A stretch of 64,000 nt of DNA from DASQDN01 sp963833675 (GTDB lineage: Bacteria; Acidobacteriota; Terriglobia; Bryobacterales; Bryobacteraceae): NCBI GenBank assembly GCA_963833675.1, contig CAWHYW010000030.1, positions 1 through 64,000 on the forward strand, given 5' to 3'. The notes beneath the pieces are model-generated. The model worked only from the letters and a program-made list of their open reading frames with translations, ran no database searches and was not told the origin of the DNA. Below are positions 16,835 to 26,975 of the stretch, in pieces (the first letter of the stretch is position 1; every line of letters begins with the position of its first letter). The position numbers were made by a program, and so were the translations under genes.

Positions 16835-19331
16835 TACCGGATATGAGGCTTCTTTTGTCACCTCCGGCCTCTCTTCTTTGGAAGCAAGCTCAGGTTTTAA
16901 TCAGTTCGGTCCTAATGAAACAGCGGCGGCACGCCCGTATTCGGGGCTACGTGAGTATCTAAAGACACTCGCGAGTCCACTGGTGTTGATTCTCCTATGC
17001 GCCTCTGTATTGTCAACCTTCGTTGGTCAAGCCGTGGATGCGTCTTTGATCATTTCAATTGTTCTGATCGGAACAACGATGACCTTTGTACAGTCGCATC
17101 GAGCTCGGAAGGCATCCGAGAGACTCCGCGAGCAAGTATCGCCGACCGCGACCGTTCTTCGCGATCACGTTTGGCGTGAGATAACCCGTCGTGAACTGGT
17201 CCCCGGAGACATTATTCGACTCTCAGCCGGGGATCTTGTGCCGGCCGACGGACGTCTCCTGGATTCGCGGGACCTACACGTCCAGGAAGCTGCCCTTACG
17301 GGCGAGTCGTTTCCCGCTGAAAAGGTTTGTGGCCCAGGACCGGAAGGAAAGGTATTCCTTGGCAGTTCAATTGTTAGCGGAACCGCTGTTGCCCAGGTAG
17401 TAGCTACAGGATCGCGCACCGAATTTGGGGAGATCGTCGCCGGGCTGGTATCGAATCCGCCGGAAACAGAATTTGAACGCGGCTTGCGGCATTTCAGCTA
17501 TTTAATTTTGAAGACAACCCTGTTTCTAGTTCTCTTTATCGTTGCGATACGCACGTTTCGCCATCAAGACCCCGTGCCATCGATCTTATTTGCCGTTGCG
17601 CTAGCTGTTGGCCTTACACCAGAGTTCCTGCCCCTGATTACTTCGCTGACACTTGCCAAGGCCGCGCTCCGCATGTCAGAACAGAAAGTAATCGTACGGC
17701 GGCTAGCATCCATTCAGGATTTCGGCTGTATAGACGTGCTCTGCTGTGACAAAACAGGTACTCTCACGTCCGGCAGCATCGCGCTTGACTCCTCCCTTGC
17801 GGCGAACGGTGAACCCAGCGAGCGGCCACTGAGGCTCGCCTATTGGAATAGCAGACTCGAGAGCGGCGTCCGCAGCCCGATTGACGCCGCAATTCTGCGC
17901 GCTGTTACTGAGACAGATCAAACCGGCCGCAAGGTGGACGAAGCGCCTTTTGATTTTCAGCGCCGGCGTCTCTCGGTGGTCGTAGAGCTTGGCAACCAGA
18001 AATTGCTCATCACCAAGGGAGCCGCAGAGAGTGTACTGTCGGCCTCTTCGTCTTTCGAAATCGGGGCCGACCGCGACTCCTGCCGCTTGGTGTGTGAAGA
18101 TTTGGAACGCGAAGGTAAGCGTGTACTCGGAGTTGCCTACAAGGTAGTCGATACTCAGTCCGCCTACACTGCCGCTGACGAGCATTCTCTTATCTTTGCC
18201 GGCTTTCTCGTCTTTACTGATCCCGTTCTCCCGGACACTGCTCCGGCTATCCAAGATCTCCAGCGAGATGGCGTGAGGGTAAAGGTGCTGACAGGTGATA
18301 CGGAGTTGGTTGCGAACCATGTCTGCCAGCAACTTGGGCTCGACGGATCTAACATCATCACTGGCGAACAAATTGAACTTATGACCGACGGCGCGCTCTC
18401 CTATGCCGTCGAGAATAACACCATCTTTGCGAGAGTTACCCCTGCACAGAAGACGCGCATTTTGCTCGCATTGAAGAGGCGAGGTCACGTTGTTGGTTTT
18501 ATGGGCGACGGCATCAACGACGCGGCTTCGTTACATGTCGCCGACGTCGGAATTTCGGTTGCCGGCGCCGTGGATGTGGCGCGCGAAGCGGCCAGTATCG
18601 TACTCACGGTCCCGGGCTTTCGCATTCTGCACACAGGCATTCTGGAAGGCCGCAGAGCCTACGGCAATATTCTAAAGTATCTGCTGATGAGCGCGAGTTC
18701 CAATTTCGGAAACATGTTCAGCATGGCGTTCGCATCGATTGTTCTGCCATTTCTCCCGATGTTGCCGACCCAGCTTCTGCTTAACAACTTCCTTTACGAT
18801 CTCGCACAGATCACGATTCCAACAGATAATGTGGACTCTCAAATCTCAGAGGCGCCACATCGCTGGAATATTGGCGTTGTTCGAAACTTCATGATCGTCG
18901 TTGGCCCTGTCAGTTCTCTATTCGATTTCATAACTTTTTTTGTTCTCCTTCGAATCTTCAGGGCAGGGGAAGCGTTGTTCCATACCGGTTGGTTTGTGGA
19001 ATCATTGGCAACACAGACGCTAGTGCTTCTTGTCATCCGGACACTGGGAAATCCGCTGCTTAGTCGTCCGAGTGGAACGCTGATCGCAAGTACGACTATT
19101 GTCGTGGGGGCGGCTGTACTCCTTCCTTATACGCCATTCGCAGAACGCTTTGGGTTCGTTCCTCTACCAGCTCTTTATCTGGCCTTTGTTGCTGGGACGG
19201 TCGTGCTCTATTTGTTCATGGTCGAACTACTTAAACGCCGCTTTTTGCGGTCGAAGCTGAGCGGCCACCTTGGTCGTCAGTCGGTGTCAGAACAGGCCAA
19301 CCGCCGTCTGCCCGCTCGCTTTGGGTTGTGA
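16800..19331 (+). CDS. mgtA: MgtA-like Mg2+-importing P-type ATPase
   Basis: 843 residues, intact. All P-type ATPase landmarks are present: TGES in the actuator loop (ALTGESFPAEK), the phosphorylation site DKTGTLT (Asp at about 317), the ITKGA nucleotide-binding segment, LTGD, and the hinge GDGINDA. The transmembrane segment TPEFLPLI and the late LLLNNFLYDLAQ with IPTDNVD are typical of the bacterial MgtA/MgtB class (established family traits), so Mg2+ import is the best prediction. The usual MgtA length is about 900, and the N-terminus is a little shorter here. The start at 16800 lies inside the transpeptidase gene. No leader typical of Mg2+-sensing regulation could exist with this overlap. 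Confidence 0.85.
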   Translation: MAGIIPTQSSADTGYEASFVTSGLSSLEASSGFNQFGPNETAAARPYSGLREYLKTLASPLVLILLCASVLSTFVGQAVDASLIISIVLIGTTMTFVQSHRARKASERLREQVSPTATVLRDHVWREITRRELVPGDIIRLSAGDLVPADGRLLDSRDLHVQEAALTGESFPAEKVCGPGPEGKVFLGSSIVSGTAVAQVVATGSRTEFGEIVAGLVSNPPETEFERGLRHFSYLILKTTLFLVLFIVAIRTFRHQDPVPSILFAVALAVGLTPEFLPLITSLTLAKAALRMSEQKVIVRRLASIQDFGCIDVLCCDKTGTLTSGSIALDSSLAANGEPSERPLRLAYWNSRLESGVRSPIDAAILRAVTETDQTGRKVDEAPFDFQRRRLSVVVELGNQKLLITKGAAESVLSASSSFEIGADRDSCRLVCEDLEREGKRVLGVAYKVVDTQSAYTAADEHSLIFAGFLVFTDPVLPDTAPAIQDLQRDGVRVKVLTGDTELVANHVCQQLGLDGSNIITGEQIELMTDGALSYAVENNTIFARVTPAQKTRILLALKRRGHVVGFMGDGINDAASLHVADVGISVAGAVDVAREAASIVLTVPGFRILHTGILEGRRAYGNILKYLLMSASSNFGNMFSMAFASIVLPFLPMLPTQLLLNNFLYDLAQITIPTDNVDSQISEAPHRWNIGVVRNFMIVVGPVSSLFDFITFFVLLRIFRAGEALFHTGWFVESLATQTLVLLVIRTLGNPLLSRPSGTLIASTTIVVGAAVLLPYTPFAERFGFVPLPALYLAFVAGTVVLYLFMVELLKRRFLRSKLSGHLGRQSVSEQANRRLPARFGL

Positions 19332-20684
19332 CAGCGCGAGAGCCATGGCCGCCCAACTCGTTCCGGCCGCAGAGATCCACTGATGTCTTCCATGAGGAAA
19401 GCCGCTCTCCTTGAGCTGCTGAACCGGGCTGCTCCGGGTTCGGACGATCCAGGACCCATCGGCCATCTGTGTTCTCAGCAGATACGCCACTCCGCGCGGA
19501 AAAGGTTCTCCGGCTGACGCGAGAGTTCCGGCTTGCTGGAGCGCTACCATGGCTTGACCTGTCGCATACGCATCACTCTCCACTCCGGTGAGTTGCGCCC
19601 AACCGCCATCGGGAAGTTGTTGCGCAAGCAGTTCGGCTGAAGCTTGTCCAATTTCTTTTTCATCTGCCTTGGACCAAACGAGCCCAAACAACTTCATGGT
19701 TCGGTCTTCCTGCGTCGCAGGTTGCGCTTGCTTGAGCCACTCGCGAGCCCTGACAAGCTTGTCATCGCAGTCCTGCCCGAATAGTTGCAGCGCACGTATG
19801 CTCAGCGCCGTCGATGTAAATCTGCTCGCTTCCAGCGGCGGACGTCCCGGAAAAACTGCAAAGCTGCCATCCGGAAGCTGCGTGCGAGTTATCGCAAGAG
19901 TCATCGCGGCTGTCAGGTCATCTGGAGCATATCCTTCTGCGGCAAGCCCCAGCAATGTGTAACTGACGCTGATTCCAGGGTTCGGCAGGTTAATTGATCT
20001 TTTCTCCACCTGCTCACGCATGGCTTTGACCATGGCAATGACAGCCTTAACCTGCTGTTCCGAGATGGCTGCATCAACACGGAAGCCGCGCTCTCGTGCA
20101 GCGGCATAAGCCATTTGCGGCAGGGATTGATGATGGCACGAGACGCATCCGGATACCTTCACGAACTGGGGCCCACTCTTCTGCAGAACCGCAATCGCGT
20201 TCTCAACCGACTGGCGGATCGCATTCGAGTCGGAGGCGCCCGCGGCTTTCAAACGCTCGACCATCAACGTATCGCCACGGCGGCTTCCCCACGTCAAGGC
20301 AGTTTCGCCCAGGCTGTTCTGCGCATTCGGGTCAACACCGCGCTTCAATAGCTCTTGAACAAGAGAGGGGTCGGGCGACTCGCTGCCCACGGCCCACATC
20401 AATGGCGTTGACCCGTGACGGTCAGTAGCGCCGGGGTCTGCACCTCGGGCTAGCAAAGCCCGAACGACAGGCTGGTTCGAGTTGATAATCGCCAACGTGA
20501 GCGCCGGAAATCCAAAAAATCGGCCTTCATTCGGATTCGCACCCTCATCCAGGAGTTTCTTCGCTGTCTGCGTATCGCTCTTCAGGACTGCGTCTAGCAG
20601 CGGCGTGGACGGTTTGAAATCCGGAATCTGGCCCAGAGAGACCAGCCGGGTAAGTAGAGCAGCTAACAGAATTCGGTTACGCAT
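19287..20684 (-). CDS. Ankyrin repeat / CxxCH / squalene-cyclase-like repeat fusion protein
   Basis: About 465 residues from MRNRILLAALLTRLVSLGQ, a likely signal peptide (start chosen for this reason). Residues about 25-150 are four ankyrin repeats (LLDAVLKSDTQTAKKLLDEG, ARGADPGATDRHGSTPLMWA and so on). At 180-184 is CVSCH, a c-type haem attachment motif in a CVSCHHQSLPQM context. The remaining part has repeated QLPDGSF, QLPDGGWAQ and QMADGSWIVR segments, the QW-like repeats of the prenyltransferase/squalene-cyclase (alpha-6/alpha-6 barrel) superfamily, though the acidic DXDD cyclase motif is not visible. Probably periplasmic; function unknown. Its 3' end overlaps the end of mgtA by 45 bp. 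Confidence 0.75.
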   Translation of the reverse strand: MRNRILLAALLTRLVSLGQIPDFKPSTPLLDAVLKSDTQTAKKLLDEGANPNEGRFFGFPALTLAIINSNQPVVRALLARGADPGATDRHGSTPLMWAVGSESPDPSLVQELLKRGVDPNAQNSLGETALTWGSRRGDTLMVERLKAAGASDSNAIRQSVENAIAVLQKSGPQFVKVSGCVSCHHQSLPQMAYAAARERGFRVDAAISEQQVKAVIAMVKAMREQVEKRSINLPNPGISVSYTLLGLAAEGYAPDDLTAAMTLAITRTQLPDGSFAVFPGRPPLEASRFTSTALSIRALQLFGQDCDDKLVRAREWLKQAQPATQEDRTMKLFGLVWSKADEKEIGQASAELLAQQLPDGGWAQLTGVESDAYATGQAMVALQQAGTLASAGEPFPRGVAYLLRTQMADGSWIVRTRSSPVQQLKESGFPHGRHQWISAAGTSWAAMALALSQPKASGQTAVGLF

Positions 20685-20794
20685 CAGGCGCCTCCAGCCA
20701 TTGGCTTCCATCTGCAATACGCGTGACGATTGGCGCGAAAGGCTCAATTTTCGAGAGCTGGGAGGCTGAGGATACAGCAGTTAGGAGCCGGTGA

Positions 20795-21166
20795 TCAGGA
20801 TCCGGAGTTCCTGCCGACCGTAAATGGATCGCCAATTAGCCAACACCATGTACCATCAGGCTGGAGCCGTGCGACCTCGATCGCATACTCGGACCTTGGC
20901 TGGGGCGAAGATACTTTCCATTGCGTGTGCATCAGCGCGATATCGCCAGAACGAATAATCTGTTTGATCTCAAAATCGAAGATCGCCTGTGCGGCAGCCA
21001 TCGGGGCCAACTCCTCTTTGATCTCGTCTCGACCCTTTTTCACCTGACCGAATTGGTTCAGGAAAACGGCTTGAGGATCGTAGATTTTGAGCACGGATTC
21101 AAGATCACCTTCGGCCATGTATCGCTTGAAAAGTTTGCAAATTTCTTCTGGCGTGTTAGCGGGCAT
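20795..21166 (-). CDS. SnoaL/NTF2-like protein
   Basis: About 123 residues from MPANTPEEICKLF at 21166, chosen because the N-terminal extension to 21229 is arginine-rich and unlike the family. Pattern of an NTF2-like cone fold: FKRYMAEGDLESVLKIYDPQAVFL, GRDEIKEELAPM, IIRSGDIALMHTQWKV, WCWLIGDPF. Such proteins can be polyketide-cyclase-like or of unknown function, and the sequence gives no substrate hint. Confidence 0.7.
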   Translation of the reverse strand: MPANTPEEICKLFKRYMAEGDLESVLKIYDPQAVFLNQFGQVKKGRDEIKEELAPMAAAQAIFDFEIKQIIRSGDIALMHTQWKVSSPQPRSEYAIEVARLQPDGTWCWLIGDPFTVGRNSGS

Positions 21167-21257
21167 GCGTCTCTCCCTTCTTAATGGCTGACGCGCCCAG
21201 CCGCGTTCTCGTCGTTTCGTTCTCTTCATCGTTTAGAGCCATCGCCGGACGCGCTGC

Positions 21258-21477
21258 TTATATTCCCCGGTATTGAAACGCGATTGTTACGGCGAGGCTG
21301 GCGGTCAGGCCCAGACCGATCGAAATGCCACCCGCAAGCCGCAATGCCGGGTCGTGCCTGAACGAGATGAATGGGCACGAACTGATGTAGTAATAGCCCA
21401 ATCGCCAGTGCGGCTCCATATAGGAATGGCGTTGGCGCAATCACGCCGGCTATATCGCTGGACTGAGCACGAGCCAT
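21258..21477 (-). pseudogene. Truncated isoprenylcysteine/phospholipid methyltransferase-like membrane protein
   Basis: Starts MARAQSSDIAGVIAPTPFLY with the typical GVIAPPP-like motif and a helix AALAIGLLLHQFVP. After a frame change near 21370 it continues RHDPALRLAGGISIGLGLTA into AVTIAFQYRGI and stops at 21258. This corresponds to the first 70 residues of ICMT/PEMT-type membrane methyltransferases. The entire catalytic region (the RNPXY-type segment) is missing, and unrelated sequence follows. The IS element lies only 48 bp upstream of its start and may have taken part in the rearrangement. Confidence 0.5.
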
Positions 21478-21524
21478 TTTCGTGTCGATCGTCCAAATGG
21501 CGTTTCAGTATTTGACCGTTCCGA

Positions 21525-22803
21525 GACATAGGTAACAGAACGTTCCGGACACATGGGTTACACTTTTTCCCCCGAAGGGGGCGCGGAAGAAGGGAATGCC
21601 ATGGAAGGAAAGCTCTGTTATGGACGAACGAATGCGATTTGTAATTCGACTCAAGGACGGGGAAAGTATGGCTTCTCTGTGCCGTGAGTTCAACATCTCA
21701 AGGAAGACCGGCTACAAGATCTTTGAGCGGTACGAAGAATGCGGTCTGGAAGGGCTCAGCGATCGGACGCGCCGGCCGTTCCGTTATGCCAACCAACTGC
21801 CCGAACAGATAGAAGCGGCAATTGTCGCAGCCAAGCGCGAAAAGCCGAACTGGGGCGCACGCAAAATTCGCGAGCGCTTGCTGCGGCGCTTGCCGCACGC
21901 AGTCAAGATCCCAGCCTGTAGCACGATTCACGCCATCCTGGATCGTCACGGCCTGGTGACTCACCCTACGCGCTCAAGAACGCGCACGACGGGCACGCCT
22001 CTGTCTGAGGGCCTCGGCCCGAACGATCTGTGGTGCACGGACTACAAGGGCGAGTTCATGCTCGGAGATAAGCGATACTGCTACCCCCTGACGGTCACCG
22101 ACCATGCTTCGCGATATCTGCTGTTGTGCGAAGCAATGGAGTCGAATGCGGAAAAGCCTGCCTTCACAGCCTTTGAGCGGCTTTTCAAGGAACGCGGTTT
22201 GCCGCGCGCAATCCGTTCGGAAATGGCGTTCCGTTTGCTTCGCCTAATGGACTATTCAATCTGTCCAAGCTTTCGGTGTGGTGGCTACGCCTGGGCATCA
22301 GCATCGAACGCATCAAGCCTGGCCATCCGCAGCAGAACGGCCGGCATGAGCGTATGCATCTGAAATTGAAAAAAGAAGCTACGCGTCCCGCCGGCGCCAA
22401 CATCCTCCAGCAACAAGCCAAGTTCGACGACTTCATCGAGGAATTCAACAACGAACGTCCTCATGAAGCCCTGCAGATGAAGTGTCCGGCTGAAATCTAT
22501 ACCGCTTCTGTCACGCTTTACCAAGGCATTCCCGAGCCGCACTATCCGTTCCACGACCGGACCGTGATGGTCACAAGCTGCGGCCGCTTGTGCTTGTATC
22601 GAAAGAAAATCAACCTCAGCTTGTCCTTAGCCGGCGAAGCCGTCGGAGTCAAAGAAGTCGACAACGGCATCTGGCTCGTCAGCTTTATGGATTACGATTT
22701 GGGTTATATCGATCTGGAGGAAAAAACACTGCAGCCCCTCGACAATCCTTTTGGGCCAATAGTGTTACCTATGTCTTAGGAACGAAGTGTTACCTATGTG
22801 TCC
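21525..22803 (+). mobile_element. IS481-type insertion sequence
   Basis: About 1.28 kb. Each end carries two copies of a 12-13 bp motif (ACATAGGTAACA-like) 25 bp apart: at 21526 and 21551 on the left, and inverted at 22762 and 22787 on the right. One transposase gene with a single frame change fills the interior. The element sits between a truncated methyltransferase gene and tRNA-Pro. I could not confirm a target-site duplication. The ends are placed from the inverted repeats only. Confidence 0.75.
21620..22779 (+). CDS. IS481-family transposase (frameshifted near 22220)
   Basis: DDE integrase-core transposase. The N-terminus is a helix-turn-helix (SMASLCREFNISRKTGYKIF), then GLEGLSDRTRRP, a family signature. 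The catalytic residues are visible: the first D in WCTDYKGEF, the second in RSDNGVPFASP once the frame is corrected, and E in HPQQNGRHERMH. The C-terminal NERPHEAL box is also typical of IS481. Start chosen at MDERMRF because of the upstream AAGGAAAG. One frame change near 22220 disrupts the gene, by sequencing error or natural decay; IS481 transposases do not normally need frameshifting. Confidence 0.8.
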
Positions 22804-22822
22804 GGTCCGGACAATTGAAGAT

Positions 22823-22899
22823 TGGTCGGGGCGAGAGGATTCGAACCTCCGGCCTCCTGGTCCCGAACCAGGCGCTCTACCAGGCTGAGCCACGCCCCG
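22823..22899 (-). tRNA. tRNA-Pro (CGG)
   Basis: On the minus strand a full cloverleaf can be folded. The 7-bp acceptor stem CGGGGCG pairs with CGCCCCG, followed by a D arm with GGTAGAGC, the anticodon stem CCTGG/CCAGG with loop TTCGGGA (anticodon CGG), and the T arm GGAGG-TTCGAAT-CCTC. The CCA end is encoded (22823-22825). The 3' end lies 20 bp from the right end of the IS. Confidence 0.92.
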
Positions 22900-23010
22900 A
22901 TGGCAGGTGGATACTTTCTCATCTTAACGTCCCGCAATCCCTACTGCAACAAGGGTGTTGAAATTTGCACAATCATTCCCGCGGACGGTATCTTGAAAGG
23001 AGACTCCGAC

Positions 23011-25686
23011 ATGCATATACAAAAGCTGGAAGCCTCCGAGGATCGCAATCCGCAGGAGACGAGCGAATGGCTCGATTCCTTAGAAGAGGTGATTGATGAA
23101 GGTGGGCCTGACCGGGCTTCTTACCTCCTTCAGCGGTTGAATGATCGTGCGGCCGAGTTTGGTATTACCGCTCCGCTGAAACTCGTCACTCATTACATAA
23201 ACACGATTCCCAAGGACCAGGAAGTCCCCTATCCGGGTGATCGGCAAATCGAACGGCAAATCAAAAATTACGTTCGATGGAATGCGCTGGCAATGGTCGT
23301 CCGGGCTAACAAGAACGATGACAACATCGGCGGTCATATTTCGACCTATGCATCGCTCGCAACCCTGATTGAAGTTGGCCAAAACCACTTCTTTCACGGC
23401 TCGTACGACGGACAGCCCGGTGATTTTATCTACTATCAGGGACACGCCTCACCGGGTATGTACTCCCGCGCCTTCATTGAAGGCCGGTTGAATGAGCAGC
23501 ATCTGGAGAATTTTCGCCATGAGTTGCGCGACCATCCCGGTTTGTCATCTTATCCGCACCCGTGGCTGATGCCGGACTTTTGGCAATTTCCCGACTGTAT
23601 CGATGGGACTCGGTCCCATTAACGCCCTCTATCAGGCGCGCTTCATGCGCTATTTGGAGAATCGTGGAATTATCCCGAAAACGCCGCGAAAAGTTTGGGC
23701 GTTTTTGGGCGATGGTGAGACGGACGAGCCGGAGAGCTTAGGCGCCCTCACGTTGGGATCTCGGGAGAAACTCGACAATCTCATTTTCGTTGTGAATTGC
23801 AATCTTCAGCGGCTTGACGGACCGGTGCGCGGCAACGGCCGGATCGTCGATGAACTCGAGGCGGCCTTCCGAGGCGCCGGTTGGAATGTGATTAAGGTGC
23901 TCTGGGGCTCCGATTGGGACGAACTCTTCGAGCGCGATAAGAGCGGACTCTATGTTGAAGCGCATGGAAGAATGCGTTGACGGTGAGTATCAGAACTTCA
24001 AGGCGAAGGGAGGCGATTACGTACGCAAAGAGTTCTTCGGCAAGTATCCCGAGCTATTGGAACTTGTCAAGGACATGAGCGATGAGAAACTCGCCAGTTT
24101 GCGCCGCGGCGGCCACGACCCGCTAAAGGTTTATAACGCGTACCTCCGGGGCGGTCAACAACTGTCGGTGCTCCAACTGTGATCCTCGCCAAGACAGTCA
24201 AGGGTTACGGTCTGGGCGAAGGCGGTGAAGGCCGCAACGCCACTCACCAGCAGAAAAAATTGACCGAACCGCAGGTCGCTTACTTCTACAAGCGCTTCGA
24301 TATCAACATTCCTGAAGAAAAGGTCAAGAAACTGGAGTTTATCCGACCCGCCGAGGGATCACCGGAATCCGAGTACATCAAAAAGCGTATTGAAGCCATG
24401 GGCGGGCCCCTTCCGGCGCGTACCGTTCGTCCATTCGAATTTAAATTGCCTTACGCTCGAAGATCTTCCACGAATCGATCGCCGGTTCCGGCGGGCGAGC
24501 CGCCTCGACCACAACAGCGTTCGTAGCAACCTTGAAAGCGCTTACTCAAGAGTGATCTGGCAAAGCTTCATCGTTCCGATCATTCCCGACGAAGCGCGCA
24601 CCTTCGGTATGGACTCGCTCTTCAGTCAGATCGGCATTTATGCGAGCCAAGGTCAGTTGTACACGCCTGTCGACAAAGACATGGTGATGTACTACAAGGA
24701 AGCCAAGAACGGACAAATTCTCGAAGAAGGAATAACGGAAGCGGGCTCAATGTCGAGTTTCACGGCCGCGGGCACCGCTTATGCCAACTACGGCGTGCCC
24801 ATGATTCCGTTCTTCGTCTACTATTCGATGTTCGGCTTCCAGCGCATCGGAGACCTTATTTGGGCGTTCGGCGATTCGCGAGGCAAGGGATTTTTGATTG
24901 GCGGAACGGCGGGCCGGACAACTCTACTCGGTGAGGGTTTGCAGCATCAGGATGGGCAGAGTCCGATTTTGGCCAGTACCTACCGACCTGCATCATTACG
25001 ATCCAGCTTTCGCCTATGAGATCGCCATCATTGTGCAAGACGGTATCCGCAGGATGTATGCAGAGCGCGAGGACCGTTTCTATTACCTGACGGTTTGCAA
25101 CGAGAACTACGCTCACCCCACCATGCCCGAGGGAGTTCAGGAAGGCGTGCTGAAAGGCATCTACCGATATCGTGCTGCGGACGGCGGCAAAGCCACGGTT
25201 CAGCTCTTCGGTAGCGGTCCGATTCTGAACGAAGCCTTGCGTGCGCAGGAAATCCTGGCTGAGAAGTTTCAGATTCGAGCGGACGTATGGAGCGTCACCA
25301 GCTATAACGAACTGCGCCGTGATGCTGTTGACACAGAACGGTGGAACCGCCTAAACCCGGATCAACCTGCTCGTGTGCCTTACATCGTGAAAGCGTTGGA
25401 AGGAGCCAAGGGTCCAATTGTCGCGGCAACCGATTATGTAAAGACGTTCCCGGACCAATTGGCTCCGTGGTTGAAAGATCGCCTCGTCTCGCTTGGTACT
25501 GACGGATTCGGACGAAGTGATAATCGCCGGTATTTGCGCCGTCACTTTGAAAACGACGCCGAGTCTATTGCGGCTGCTGCAATCGTGAAACTTACCCGCG
25601 ACGGCCAGTACGACGCGAAGAAGGCGAAGAAGGCGATTCACGAACTCGGAATCGATCCCGAAAAGAAGAACCCGGCACACGCGTAA
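23011..25686 (+). CDS. aceE: Pyruvate dehydrogenase E1 component, homodimeric type (multiple frameshifts)
   Basis: Decarboxylating E1 subunit of the pyruvate dehydrogenase complex (thiamine diphosphate dependent; pyruvate to acetyl groups on E2 lipoyl). The total span corresponds to about 891 codons, close to the usual 887. Landmarks include GGHISTYASLATL, HASPGMYSRAF, the ThDP/Mg motif GDGETDEPES with NCNLQRLDGPVRGN, ILAKTVKGYGLG, IVPIIPDEARTFGMDSLF, and GAKGPIVAATDYVK. A strong ribosome site (AAGGAG) precedes 23011. At least six frame changes (about 23590, 23955, 24150, 24440, 24535, 24980) interrupt it. The one near 23590 is explained by an extra C in CCC. Conservation across all pieces argues that the gene is intact in the organism. 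The E2 and E3 genes are not next to it. Confidence 0.9.
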
Positions 25687-25730
25687 CCGCCCACTCCCGG
25701 TCAGCCAGGAGAACCGCCGGCCGGGAATCC

Positions 25731-26174
25731 TTAATCGTTTGGCAACGTAACGATGGTAAGCCAGAAATCTTCTATTGAGCGCACCACGTTGAGGAATTCG
25801 TCCAGGTCGACCGGCTTGGTTACATAACAGTTTGCATTCAGGTTATAAGCGCGGTGAATGTCCTGCTCCGCTTTCGAAGTGGTCATCACGATTACGGGAA
25901 TCCGCTTGAGGACGTCGTCTGCTTTTATTTCTTCCAGAACTTCGCGACCGCTTTTGCGTGGTAGGTTCAGGTCGAGCAGAATCAAATCAGGACGTGGCTT
26001 TCGGCGTGTACCCCATCGCCCGCGAAGAAATTCCATGGCTTCCACGCCATCACTCGCGACAGTGAGATTCACGAATACTCGCCCATCTTTAAATGCCTCT
26101 TGCGTAAGGCGCACATCGCCCGGATTGTCCTCTACCAGCAGCACCTCCACAGGCCTGCTTTGAGTTTTGGTCAT
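25731..26174 (-). CDS. Single-domain response regulator (Rcp1/CheY type)
   Basis: About 147 residues, receiver domain only. Acidic pocket in LLVEDNPGD (E15, D16), phosphoacceptor Asp68 in DLILLDLNLPRKSG, then VIVMTTSK with the switch Thr/Ser and YVTKPVDLDEF with the conserved Lys. The LNLPRKSGREVL and ANCYVTKP features match the phytochrome-associated Rcp1 subgroup. Start chosen at MTKTQSRP. No histidine kinase is adjacent, so the partner is unknown. Confidence 0.85.
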   Translation of the reverse strand: MTKTQSRPVEVLLVEDNPGDVRLTQEAFKDGRVFVNLTVASDGVEAMEFLRGRWGTRRKPRPDLILLDLNLPRKSGREVLEEIKADDVLKRIPVIVMTTSKAEQDIHRAYNLNANCYVTKPVDLDEFLNVVRSIEDFWLTIVTLPND

Positions 26175-26325
26175 TCGAGCGGTACCCTCTCCTATCACCA
26201 TTCAATACCGGCTTCAATACGCTCAGCAATGGTCGTTCCAAACGCTCTCGCCTCACAACCAAAGCAACGGGGAGCTTTCGTGTTGCGAGCCAGTGTATAA
26301 AGTTCAGCTTCCCGGAACAATTTTC

Positions 26326-26826
26326 TCAATCAACTGTTCTTTCCCGGATCACACGGTAGTCGCTTCCGAAATAAAGCAAGGGCTCGCCGTCACGATATTT
26401 TGCCCGAACTACCTCGGCGATGAAAATGGCGTGATCCCCGGCTTCGACTGTTTGTGTTACTGAACATTCCATAGACGCCAGACAATCCTCCAGCACCGGA
26501 GCACCCAATTCTCCAGGGGTCCAAACCAACCCTTCAAACCGATCCGGGATGCGCTCTGAGAACCGTTCAGAGAGAGTTCTTTGATGCTTCGCAAGCACAT
26601 TAACGCAGGACGAAGCACTCGCCCGGAAGTAGGGCAGGAGTGTGCTGCGATAGTCGACGCATATCAGAACGAGCGGAGGAATTGCTGATACCGACGTAAA
26701 AGAGTTAACGGTTAGTCCATATGGTAGACCGTCTGGTCCGCTAACCGTTGTTACTGCGATTCCGGTGGCAAAGCGTCCACAGGTTTTGCGAAAGAGGTCA
26801 CGGTCGAGGACTGTGGCTACGGCCAT
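26326..26826 (-). CDS. Flavin reductase-like FMN-binding protein
   Basis: 166 residues of the flavin reductase/HpaC-like split-barrel family, reducing FMN or FAD with NAD(P)H for partner monooxygenases. Motifs: FATGIAVTTVSGPDG, GLTVNSFTSVSAIPPLVLIC, ASSCVNVLAKHQ, and C-terminal GEPLLYFGSDYR. Alone here; the partner oxygenase cannot be named. Confidence 0.85.
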   Translation of the reverse strand: MAVATVLDRDLFRKTCGRFATGIAVTTVSGPDGLPYGLTVNSFTSVSAIPPLVLICVDYRSTLLPYFRASASSCVNVLAKHQRTLSERFSERIPDRFEGLVWTPGELGAPVLEDCLASMECSVTQTVEAGDHAIFIAEVVRAKYRDGEPLLYFGSDYRVIRERTVD

Positions 26827-26975
26827 AAGCGATTTCGCGACTGCGGGGCGGCCCGGCTTTCCCCACCGCTGGTGGCGGGCAGCCTTGACAACGGGCTTAA
26901 CTCAATCCTATCATGAGTTTGTTGTCAGCCGGATTCGGCTTCAAGCCGTGGTCTGAAAAGTTTCGGAGGCAGGCA

